64,000 nt of DNA. Origin: Streptomyces apocyni. GTDB lineage: Bacteria > Actinomycetota > Actinomycetes > Streptomycetales > Streptomycetaceae. Shown here piece by piece: positions 1 through 6,783 of the stretch (positions are counted from its first letter, which is position 1; every line of letters starts with the position of its first letter). The position numbers and the translations under genes are program-made. Location of the stretch: contig NZ_WHOM01000051.1 of NCBI RefSeq assembly GCF_009739465.1, positions 124,001 through 188,000 on the forward strand, in the 5' to 3' direction. Under the pieces are notes generated by a model. It saw nothing but the letters and a program-made list of their open reading frames with translations. It made no database searches and had not been told where the DNA came from.

Positions 1-39
1 TGCGGTCAGCGGGGCGTCGTACGGAGCGTGTGGGGTCAT
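1..39 (-). CDS. Possible 5' end of a divergent gene leaving the window
   Basis: An ATG on the minus strand at 39 opens a 13-codon frame (MTPHAPYDAPLTA) that runs off the left edge. An AGGA-like purine run lies only 1-5 nt upstream, so the ribosome binding site is poor. If real, it would be divergent to the methyltransferase starting at 268. Nothing in 13 residues identifies a family. Confidence 0.25.
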   Translation of the reverse strand, partial: MTPHAPYDAPLTA

Positions 40-267
40 GTCCTGTCATCCCATCTCGAACGGCCGGAAATCACACCTCGGTACAGCAGCTCCCACCGCC
101 GTCAGCGCACGCCCTATCCGGCGTCACCAGCGCCTTCACACAAGGGCAAAGGCGACCGGCCGGATATCATACGGACCCCTCACCCCCGCCCGAACACCAG
201 TCCCAGTACGTCGAAATCACGCCACCGCAACCGGCCATCGTCCGACCGCGCAGAAGGGGACCACCGC

Positions 268-1353
268 GTGCCCACCGAGCCCCACCAGCTCACCGAGCCA
301 CCCGAGCCCGCCGAGCCCGCCGAGCCCGCCGAGCCATCCGAGCCATCCGAGCCGGGGACCTTCGTCACCCCGGAACAGATCATCGACGACCTGTGGGCCC
401 CACGCGCCACCCAGGTCCTGCTGACCGCCGTCGAGTTGGACCTGTTCTCGCATCTCGCCGCCGGAGCCCGCACCGCCGAGCAGACCGCGGCGGCGGCCGG
501 TACGGCCCCTCGCGGCACCCGGCACGTCCTGGACGCGCTCACCGCGCTCGGCTACCTGGAGAAGCGCGACGGCGCCTATGAACTGACCGCCGCGTCCCGC
601 CGCTACCTGGTCCGGGACTCCCCCGCCTACCTCGGCGACATGTGCCAGGAGACGCGCGCCCTGTGGGAGCAGTGGCCCCGCCTGACCGAGGTCGTCCGCA
701 CGGGGAAGCCGACAGCCCGCTGGGAGGAGGAGGCCACCGGGCGTGCGCAGTTCCCCGCGCTGGTGTCCGCGTGGTTCCCGCTCAGCTTCGCCGCGGCGCG
801 CGCCGCGGCCGCCGCCCTGCCCGAGGAGACCCGCGCCGGTATCCGCCGCATACTCGACGTGGCGGCCGGCAGCGGCGCCTGGTCGATCGCCTTCGCCCTC
901 GACCTCCCGCGGGCCCAGGTCACCACCATCGACCATCCCGAAGTCACGGCCGTCACCCGCTCGTTCACCGAGCGGTACGGCGTGGCCGACCGCTATCGGC
1001 ACCTCAGCGGGAATCTCCGTACCACCGAATTCGGCACCGGATACGACCTGATAACCCTCGGCTATATCGTGCACACCGAGGGCCCGCGCTGGGGACCCGA
1101 ACTCCTCAGGAAGGCGTACGCCGCGCTGCGCCCCGGTGGCACGCTCCTGATCGCCGACATGATCCCCGACGATTCCCGTACGGGTCCGCATATTCCGCTT
1201 ACCTTCGCCGCCACCGATCTGCTGCTGTTCACGCGGGACGGCGACACCTACACGCTCGGCGAGTACGAGTCCTGGCTCTCCGCCGCCGGATTCCACAGCG
1301 TCACCACGCATGACATCCTCGCCCCGTCGCCGCTGATCACGGCTACCAAGTAG
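268..1353 (+). CDS. SAM-dependent O-methyltransferase, dimerisation-domain family
   Basis: Predicted 361-residue class I SAM methyltransferase of the plant/Streptomyces small-molecule O-methyltransferase type. After a Glu-Pro-rich tail (about residues 8-29) comes a winged-helix dimerisation domain (about 30-115, 'TPEQIIDDLW...VLLTAVELDLF'). A Rossmann domain follows with glycine motif LDVAAGSG near residue 196 and the post-I acidic 'TTIDHPEV'. The motif 'LRPGGTLLIADMI' is the usual strand-5 region. I place the start at GTG 268 because AGAAGGGGA lies 7 nt upstream; an upstream in-frame ATG at 28 would add 80 unconserved residues. The substrate cannot be read from sequence. It lies just upstream of the betaine synthase, but a promoter and hairpin separate them, so a common pathway is not shown. 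O- versus C-methylation is uncertain. Confidence 0.85.
   Translation: MPTEPHQLTEPPEPAEPAEPAEPSEPSEPGTFVTPEQIIDDLWAPRATQVLLTAVELDLFSHLAAGARTAEQTAAAAGTAPRGTRHVLDALTALGYLEKRDGAYELTAASRRYLVRDSPAYLGDMCQETRALWEQWPRLTEVVRTGKPTARWEEEATGRAQFPALVSAWFPLSFAAARAAAAALPEETRAGIRRILDVAAGSGAWSIAFALDLPRAQVTTIDHPEVTAVTRSFTERYGVADRYRHLSGNLRTTEFGTGYDLITLGYIVHTEGPRWGPELLRKAYAALRPGGTLLIADMIPDDSRTGPHIPLTFAATDLLLFTRDGDTYTLGEYESWLSAAGFHSVTTHDILAPSPLITATK
295..354 (+). repeat. 9-nt tandem repeat encoding Glu-Pro-Ala/Ser
   Basis: About 6.7 copies of GAGCC(C/A)(G/T/C)CC lie at the 5' end of the methyltransferase gene and encode (EPA/EPS)n. The period keeps the reading frame, so copy-number change would only alter the length of the N-terminal tail. 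Confidence 0.9.
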
Positions 1354-1393
1354 AAGAATCTTCAGTCGGCAAAGACACTGGCCAGGACGCGTG

Positions 1394-1421
1394 TTGTGGC
1401 CGCGGTGCGGCGTTGTATACG
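1394..1421 (+). promoter_or_regulatory. Candidate sigma70-type promoter for the betaine synthase
   Basis: TTGTGG (1394-1399), a 16-nt spacer and TATACG (1416-1421) would start transcription near 1428 and give a leader of about 130 nt. TATA-like sequence is rare in this GC-rich context, which supports the call, but no experiment is implied. Confidence 0.35.
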
Positions 1422-1484
1422 ACGTGGGCAGGCATACCAGCCCGCAGTCTGGATAGCGATGGGCACAGACCTCGCGGCTCCCGA

Positions 1485-1510
1485 GGCCCGGGGCCAGGCC
1501 GCCCCGGGCC
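1485..1510 (+). terminator. Perfect 10-bp hairpin in the betaine synthase leader
   Basis: GGCCCGGGGC (1485-1494) pairs perfectly with GCCCCGGGCC (1501-1510) around a 6-nt loop. No U tract follows, which is normal for Streptomyces terminators. It lies 131 nt after the first methyltransferase and 48 nt before the GTG at 1559. It could therefore end the first transcript or attenuate the second. Confidence 0.5.
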
Positions 1511-1558
1511 GCCGCGGCAAGGGCACGATCCGTCACGACTGAAGGGTTCTTCATCACC

Positions 1559-3217
1559 GTGCAGCCGGCCCAGGAATTCGGAGACAACCCCGTCGACGTA
1601 CGGGACACCGGCCACTACACAGAGGAGTATGTTCCCAGCTTCGTGGAGAAGTGGGATTCACTGATCGACTGGGAGAAGCGGGCAGAGAGTGAGGGAAACT
1701 TCTTTATCGATCTGCTCCGCAAATGGGGGGTCAAAAGCGTTCTCGACGTCGCTACCGGAACGGGGTTCCACTCGGTGGGGCTGCTGTCCGCGGGATTCGA
1801 GACCGTGAGCGCGGATGGCAGCGCGGATATGCTCGCGATGGCCTTCAAGAACGGCATGAAGAAGGGTGACCACATCCTGCGTGTGGTCCAGGCGGACTGG
1901 CGCTTCCTCAACCGGGACGTCCACGGCGAGTACGACGCGATCGTCTGCCTCGGCAACTCCTTCACGCACCTGTTCTCCGAGCGCGACCGGCGCAAGGCGC
2001 TCGCAGAGTTCTACGCGATGCTCAAGCATGACGGCATCCTCGTCCTGGACCAGCGCAACTACGACGCCATCCTCGACGACGGGTACACCAGCCAGCACAC
2101 GTACTACTACTGCGGTGAGGACGTCACCGTGGAGCCGGAGTACGTCGACGAGGGGCTGTGCCGGATGCGGTACAGCTTCCCCGACAACTCCGTGTACCAC
2201 CTCAACATGTTCCCGCTGCGCAGGGACTACACCCGCAAGCTGATGTCCGACGTGGGCTTCCAGCGCATCCAGACCTACGGCGACTTCCAGCACACCTACC
2301 GCGGCGAGCAGCCCGACTTCTTCGTCCACGTCGCGGAGAAGGAGTACCGGCAGAGCGACGACACGTCGGGTCCGTACACCGGCGCGACCAGCACGGCCCG
2401 CAGCTACTACAACTCCCCCGACGCCGACACCTTCTACGCCGCCGTCTGGGGCGGCGAGGACATCCACATCGGCCTGTACGAGCACCCGGCCGAGCCCATC
2501 GTCGACGCCAGCCGCCGCACCGTCGAGCGAATGGCCGCCAGGCTGGGGCTCACCAAGGACTCGGTGGTACTCGACCTCGGGTCGGGGTACGGGGGCTCGG
2601 CGCGCTACCTCACCGAGACGTACGGCTGCCGGGTCCTGGCGCTCAACCTCAGCGAGGTGGAGAACCAGCGCCACCGGGAACTCAACGCGGCCCGCGGTCT
2701 CAGCGACCGGATCGAGGTCGTGGACGGCTCCTTCGAGAGCATCCCCTACCCGGACGGGCAGGTCGATGTCGTCTGGTCGCAGGACGCCTTCCTGCACAGC
2801 GGTGACCGTTCCCGGGTGCTGAAGGAGGCCTCCCGGGTGCTGCGCCCCGGTGGCCAGCTGATCTTCACCGATCCGATGGCGACCGACGACTGCCCCAGCG
2901 GGGTGCTGCGGCCCATCCTGGACCGTATCCACCTGGACACCATGGGCTCGCCCGGCTTCTACACCCACGAGTTGGCCCTGCTCGGGTTCACCCCGGTCGG
3001 GGACGGCTTCGACGAACACCGCGAGCAGTTGGTCAGCCACTACACGCGGGTCCTGGAGGAGACCGAGCGGCAGGAGGCCGAGGGGCTCGCCCGGCAGGTC
3101 AGCCATGACTACCTCAGCCAGATGAAGAAGGGCCTGGGCCACTGGGTCGAGGGCGGCGATCGCGGCCACCTCACCTGGGGCATCTTCCACTACACGCGCA
3201 CGGCGGCCCGGCCGTAA
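1559..3217 (+). CDS. Fused glycine/sarcosine and sarcosine/dimethylglycine N-methyltransferase (betaine synthase)
   Basis: Single 552-residue protein containing two complete SAM methyltransferases. Residues about 1-265 match glycine/sarcosine N-methyltransferase (GSMT): SAM motif 'LDVATGTGFHS' and the GSMT-typical 'YDAIVCLGNSFTHLF' and 'LVLDQRNYD'. Residues about 280-552 match sarcosine/dimethylglycine N-methyltransferase (SDMT): 'YYNSPDADTFYAAVWGGED', SAM motif 'VLDLGSGYGGSARYL', then 'VWSQDAFLHS' and 'RPGGQLIFTDPM'. Together these would convert glycine through sarcosine and dimethylglycine to glycine betaine using three SAM, in the cytosol. The same fusion is known from the halophile Actinopolyspora halophila; halophilic proteobacteria keep separate genes. 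Start GTG 1559 has GAAGGG 12 nt upstream, a long spacing. A strong hairpin ends the unit. No transporter or osmosensor lies beside it. Confidence 0.9.
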   Translation: MQPAQEFGDNPVDVRDTGHYTEEYVPSFVEKWDSLIDWEKRAESEGNFFIDLLRKWGVKSVLDVATGTGFHSVGLLSAGFETVSADGSADMLAMAFKNGMKKGDHILRVVQADWRFLNRDVHGEYDAIVCLGNSFTHLFSERDRRKALAEFYAMLKHDGILVLDQRNYDAILDDGYTSQHTYYYCGEDVTVEPEYVDEGLCRMRYSFPDNSVYHLNMFPLRRDYTRKLMSDVGFQRIQTYGDFQHTYRGEQPDFFVHVAEKEYRQSDDTSGPYTGATSTARSYYNSPDADTFYAAVWGGEDIHIGLYEHPAEPIVDASRRTVERMAARLGLTKDSVVLDLGSGYGGSARYLTETYGCRVLALNLSEVENQRHRELNAARGLSDRIEVVDGSFESIPYPDGQVDVVWSQDAFLHSGDRSRVLKEASRVLRPGGQLIFTDPMATDDCPSGVLRPILDRIHLDTMGSPGFYTHELALLGFTPVGDGFDEHREQLVSHYTRVLEETERQEAEGLARQVSHDYLSQMKKGLGHWVEGGDRGHLTWGIFHYTRTAARP

Positions 3218-3234
3218 TCCATTCCGGACCCATT

Positions 3235-3261
3235 CCGGGGGCGGGCGGAACCCGCCCCCGG
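3235..3261 (+). terminator. Terminator of the betaine synthase
   Basis: Perfect 11-bp stem CCGGGGGCGGG / CCCGCCCCCGG with loop CGGAA, 17 nt after the stop codon. Confidence 0.8.
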
Positions 3262-3350
3262 AGCGCGGCGCCCGAGCGCGACGCCGGTCAGTGGGAGGCG
3301 GTAACCTGCAGGTCAGCCAGGCCTGCCGGTGTCAGTGCCGGTCCTGGACC

Positions 3351-3406
3351 TCGGACATCCGGCATCGGACATCCGGCATCAGGCATCAGGCATCCGCTAT
3401 CGGACG
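3351..3406 (+). repeat. Heptanucleotide tandem array (8 units of TCNGNCA)
   Basis: Eight consecutive 7-mers: TCGGACA, TCCGGCA, TCGGACA, TCCGGCA, TCAGGCA, TCAGGCA, TCCGCTA, TCGGACG. The array ends 33 nt before the SpoU-type gene start and lies between it and the betaine synthase terminator, so it is probably in the SpoU promoter or leader. Confidence 0.85.
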
Positions 3407-3439
3407 TCGGCACGTTCGCGATTCGGCTTGGAGGAACGG

Positions 3440-4267
3440 GTGGCGCTGCAGCGCATCACGACCCGCAACGCCCGTTTCCAGCAGTGGCAGGCCCTGCTCG
3501 GCAACCGCAACAAGCGGCAGCGGGCCCGGGAGTTCCTGGTCCAGGGCGTACGGCCGATCACGCTCGCGGCCGAGCATGGCTGGCCGATCCACGCCCTGCT
3601 CTACGACGCGGACCGCCCGCTGTCCCGGTGGGCCGAGGAGCTGCTGCGCGCGACGAGCGCCGACCGGGTCGCCATGGCTCCGGCGCTGCTGGCCGAGCTC
3701 AGTGAGAAGACAGACGGCGCCCCGGAGGTACTGGCGGTCGTGGAGATGCCGCCGGACGACCTGGACCGGATCGGCGTACACGAGGCGTTCCTGGGAGTCG
3801 TGTTCGACCGCCCCACCAGCCCGGGAAACATCGGCACGCTGATCCGTTCGGCCGACTCCTTCGGCGCCGACGGCCTCATCGTCACCGGACACGCCGCCGA
3901 CGTGTACGACCCCAAGGCGGTCCGCGCCTCGACCGGGTCACTGTTCGCGCTGCCGACCGTCCGCAGCCAATCGCAGCACGACGTCGTCGCGTGGCTGGAG
4001 CGGGAGCGGGCCCAGGGGCGCGGGGTGACCCTCGTGGGGACGGACGAGCACGGCGACGCCGAGCTGGCGGACTTCGACCTGACCCAACCCGTACTGCTGC
4101 TGATCGGCAACGAGACCGCCGGACTCAGCCACGCCTGGCGCGACCTGTGTGACCACACCGTGAGCATCCCGATGACCGGCAGCGCCAGCTCACTCAACGC
4201 GGCCAGCGCCGCCACGGTGGTGCTCTACGAGGCGGCCCGCCAACGCCGGTCCGCGAGCACGCTCTGA
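3440..4267 (+). CDS. SpoU/TrmH-family RNA 2'-O-methyltransferase
   Basis: Predicted 275-residue SPOUT methyltransferase that would transfer methyl from SAM to a ribose 2'-OH in rRNA or tRNA. The N-terminal substrate-binding domain (about 1-105, L30e-like) is followed by the trefoil-knot catalytic domain with the three SpoU motifs: 'NIGTLIRSADSFGAD' (motif 1), 'LLIGNETAGLS' (motif 2) and 'SLNAASAATVVLYEA' (motif 3). The start is GTG 3440 because GGAGG (3430-3434) is 5 nt upstream; an upstream frame to 3329 would translate the heptamer repeat. The target nucleotide cannot be assigned. Similarity to thiostrepton-resistance methylases is only at fold level. Confidence 0.88.
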   Translation: MALQRITTRNARFQQWQALLGNRNKRQRAREFLVQGVRPITLAAEHGWPIHALLYDADRPLSRWAEELLRATSADRVAMAPALLAELSEKTDGAPEVLAVVEMPPDDLDRIGVHEAFLGVVFDRPTSPGNIGTLIRSADSFGADGLIVTGHAADVYDPKAVRASTGSLFALPTVRSQSQHDVVAWLERERAQGRGVTLVGTDEHGDAELADFDLTQPVLLLIGNETAGLSHAWRDLCDHTVSIPMTGSASSLNAASAATVVLYEAARQRRSASTL

Positions 4268-4303
4268 CGGAGCTCGGCCCCCACTGGCCGAGGTCCCAGG
4301 CGG

Positions 4304-4318
4304 CGGGGATGATCCCCG
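4304..4318. promoter_or_regulatory. Perfect palindrome abutting the MFS start codon
   Basis: CGGGGATGATCCCCG is a perfect 15-nt palindrome one base before the ATG at 4320 and includes the only GGGGA Shine-Dalgarno candidate. It could be a repressor operator or an RNA hairpin that hides the ribosome binding site. Confidence 0.45.
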
Positions 4319-4319
4319 T

Positions 4320-5864
4320 ATGGGTCTCGCCGCTCCCCCACCAGCCGCCCCGGGCGTCCTGCGGACCACCAGCCCGGCCGGGCGGTGGGTGCTGCTGACG
4401 ACGGTGCTCGGCTCGAGCATGGCGTTGCTGGACTCCACTGTCGTGAACGTGGCGCTGCGCCGGATCGGTGAGGATCTCGACGCCGAGCTGGCGGCCCTGC
4501 AGTGGACGGTCAACGCCTACATGCTGGCGCTGGCGGGGCTGATCCTGCTCGGCGGGGCGCTCGGTGACCGGTTCGGGCGGCGCCGGGTCTTTGTGATCGG
4601 GGTGCTGTGGTTCGCGGGGGCGTCGCTGCTGTGCGGGCTCGCCCCGAACGCCGAGGTCCTGATCGCCGCGCGGGGTCTGCAGGGGGTGGGCGGCGCGCTG
4701 CTGACGCCGGGGTCGCTGGCGCTGATCCAGGCGTCGTTCCATCCGGACGACCGGGCCCGGGCGGTGGGCCTGTGGTCGGGGCTCGGCGGGGTCAGCGCGG
4801 CGGTCGGTCCGTTCCTCGGTGGGTGGCTGGCGGACGGGCCGGGCTGGCGCTGGGTGTTCCTGCTCAATGTGCCGCTGGCGGCACTGTGTGTGCCGGTGGC
4901 GCTCAAGCGCGTACCGGAGTCACGGGACCCGCGGGAGCACGGCCGGTTCGACGTGCTCGGCGCGGTGCTGGGGGCGCTCGCGCTGGCGTTGGTGACGTAC
5001 GCGCTGATCGCGGCACCCGACCAGGGCGCGTCCGCGGTGGTGGTCGCCTCCGGTGTGGCGGGGGTTGGGGTGGGCGTGCTCTTCGGGTACGTGGAGCGGC
5101 GCCGCGCGGAGCCGATGGTGCCGCCGTCCGTCTTCGCCTCACGGCAGTTCACCGCCGTGAACGTGGTGACGCTCTGTGTGTACGGGGCCTTCGGTGGTTT
5201 CTTCTTTCTGTCCGCGCTCCAGCTCCAGGTGGTCTCGGGCTATTCGGCGCTCGGCGCCGGTACCGCGCTGCTGCCCATCACGGTGCTGATGCTGTTGCTG
5301 TCCGCGCGTTCCGGGGAGCTGGGGCAGCGGATCGGGCCGCGTATCCCGCTCACTGTGGGCCCGCTGCTGTGCGCGGCCGGGATGTTGCTGATGCTGCGGG
5401 TGGGCTCCGGCGCGTCGTACTGGGCCGATGTGCTGCCCGCGGTGCTGGTGCTCGGGCTCGGCATGGTGACGCTGGTCGCGCCGCTGACCGCGACCGTGCT
5501 GGCCTCCGTGGACACCGCGCGGGCGGGCCTGGCCAGCGGCATCAACAACGCGGCCGCCCGCGCGGCCGGTCTGCTCGCGGTGGCCGCGCTGCCCCTGCTG
5601 GTGGGCATGGGCCCGGACGCGTACCGCGCGGCCGACGCGTTCGGTCCGGCCTTCCAGCGGGCCATGCCGCTGTGTGCGGGGCTGCTGGTGCTGGGGGCGG
5701 TGATCGCGTGGACGACCGTACGCGGGCCGCTGGCGGCGGGGGTCGAACCGCAGTGCCAGACCACCTGCGCGGCGGCCGCCCCTCCGCTGGAGCCGCCCCC
5801 GGCACCGGAGCCGCCGCCGTCTCCGCCGCCCACACCGCCCACGCCGCCGCGCCAGAGCGGCTGA
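4320..5864 (+). CDS. MFS drug exporter, DHA2 (EmrB/QacA) family
   Basis: 514-residue membrane protein with about 14 hydrophobic segments, the arrangement of H+-coupled DHA2 drug/proton antiporters. Motif D1 'LDSTVVNVALRRI' lies in TM1, motif A 'GALGDRFGRRRVF' between TM2 and TM3, and motif C-like 'GLGGVSAAVGPFLGGWL' in TM5. The last 40 residues are an unusual Pro-rich cytoplasmic tail (PPPAPEPPPSPPPTPPTPP). A palindrome overlaps its translation start. Its substrate is unknown. No TetR/MarR repressor is adjacent; the next gene in the same direction is a quinone reductase. Confidence 0.88.
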   Translation: MGLAAPPPAAPGVLRTTSPAGRWVLLTTVLGSSMALLDSTVVNVALRRIGEDLDAELAALQWTVNAYMLALAGLILLGGALGDRFGRRRVFVIGVLWFAGASLLCGLAPNAEVLIAARGLQGVGGALLTPGSLALIQASFHPDDRARAVGLWSGLGGVSAAVGPFLGGWLADGPGWRWVFLLNVPLAALCVPVALKRVPESRDPREHGRFDVLGAVLGALALALVTYALIAAPDQGASAVVVASGVAGVGVGVLFGYVERRRAEPMVPPSVFASRQFTAVNVVTLCVYGAFGGFFFLSALQLQVVSGYSALGAGTALLPITVLMLLLSARSGELGQRIGPRIPLTVGPLLCAAGMLLMLRVGSGASYWADVLPAVLVLGLGMVTLVAPLTATVLASVDTARAGLASGINNAAARAAGLLAVAALPLLVGMGPDAYRAADAFGPAFQRAMPLCAGLLVLGAVIAWTTVRGPLAAGVEPQCQTTCAAAAPPLEPPPAPEPPPSPPPTPPTPPRQSG

Positions 5865-5874
5865 CCAGAGGCGC

Positions 5875-5909
5875 TGGCCAGATGCTTTCGTTTCCTGTCA
5901 ATCTGGCCA
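5875..5909. promoter_or_regulatory. Inverted repeat upstream of the quinone reductase
   Basis: TGGCCAGAT (5875-5883) and ATCTGGCCA (5901-5909) form perfect 9-nt arms around a 17-nt spacer, 38 nt upstream of the start at 5947. It is either an operator for the quinone reductase/radical-SAM unit or a weak terminator of the MFS gene; the 17-nt loop and lack of GC clamp favour an operator. Confidence 0.4.
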
Positions 5910-5946
5910 CTGGTTGGGCTGGGAGTAGGCGCGCAGGATCGGGGGC

Positions 5947-6738
5947 ATGAGAATTCTTTGGATCTTCGCGCACCCCGACCGGAACTCCCTGAACGGCTCA
6001 CTGCTCACCGAGGGACTGAGCACCCTGGATGAGCTGGGGCACGAGCACCAGGTGTCAGACCTGTACGCCATAGGCTTCAAGGCCGTGCTGGACGCCGAGG
6101 ACGTACCCGGGGCCGACCCCGAGCGGTTGCTGGTCGGCTCCGAGCAGGAACGTGCCTATCGTGGCGGGGAGTTGAGCCAGGACATCCTGGCCGAGCAGGC
6201 GAAGATCGCCTGGGCCGACGTACTGGTCCTGCAGTTCCCGCTGTGGTGGTTCGGGCCGCCCGCGATCCTGAAGGGCTGGTTCGACCGCGTACTCGTCCAG
6301 GGCTTCGCCTTCGGCCTCAAGGACGCCGACGGACGCGTCCCGCGCTACGGGGACGGCGGCCTGGCGGGCAAGCGCGCGCTGATCGTGACCTCCGTCGGCG
6401 CACGGGAGTCCGGCTTCGGGCCACGCGGCATTCACGGGCACCTGGACGAGGTGCTCTTCCCGGTGCTGCATGGCGTGTTCTGGTACACGGGGATGGCGCC
6501 GCTGCCGCCGTTCGCGGTGTACGGCGCGGACCGGCTCAGGGCGGCGGACTTCCCGCGGGCCGCCGAGGCGCTGCGCGAACGGCTGCGCACCCTGCCGAGC
6601 GCCGCGCCGCTGCCGTACCGGTACGAGCACGGCGGTGACTACGACGAGGATCTGGTGCTGCGGCCCCACGTCGCACCGGGCCGCAGCGGTGTCGCGGCGC
6701 AACGGGAGGGCGCGGTCAGCGCGGCGGGTCGGCTGTGA
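5947..6738 (+). CDS. NAD(P)H dehydrogenase (quinone), flavodoxin fold
   Basis: 263-residue homologue of NQO1/MdaB-type flavoproteins that reduce quinones or other electrophiles with two electrons. It opens with the phosphate-binding strand-loop 'ILWIFAHPDRNSLNGSL' and has the flavin-contact motif 'VLQFPLWWFGPPAILKGWFDR' region and 'TSVGARESGFGPRGIHG'. It is probably cotranscribed with the radical-SAM gene that starts 46 nt downstream, which would need a reductant for its 4Fe-4S cluster; that link is inference. The C-terminal 40 residues beyond the core are not conserved-looking. Confidence 0.85.
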   Translation: MRILWIFAHPDRNSLNGSLLTEGLSTLDELGHEHQVSDLYAIGFKAVLDAEDVPGADPERLLVGSEQERAYRGGELSQDILAEQAKIAWADVLVLQFPLWWFGPPAILKGWFDRVLVQGFAFGLKDADGRVPRYGDGGLAGKRALIVTSVGARESGFGPRGIHGHLDEVLFPVLHGVFWYTGMAPLPPFAVYGADRLRAADFPRAAEALRERLRTLPSAAPLPYRYEHGGDYDEDLVLRPHVAPGRSGVAAQREGAVSAAGRL

Positions 6739-6783
6739 TGCAATGCGTCCAGGGTGCCCGTCGAGCCAGGGATGGAGCAGCAC

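Noticed and set aside
1354..1558. SAM, SAH or glycine riboswitch before the betaine synthase
   Set aside because: I could not find the conserved core sequences of SAM-I/IV, SAH or glycine riboswitches; only a simple GC hairpin is evident.
217..1608. Long minus-strand frame over the first methyltransferase
   Set aside because: High-GC shadow frame; the plus strand has a complete family-typical protein with a ribosome binding site.
3440..4267. Thiostrepton-resistance 23S rRNA methylase (Tsr)
   Set aside because: Shares SpoU motifs only; the N-terminal sequence does not resemble Tsr, and no thiopeptide genes are nearby.
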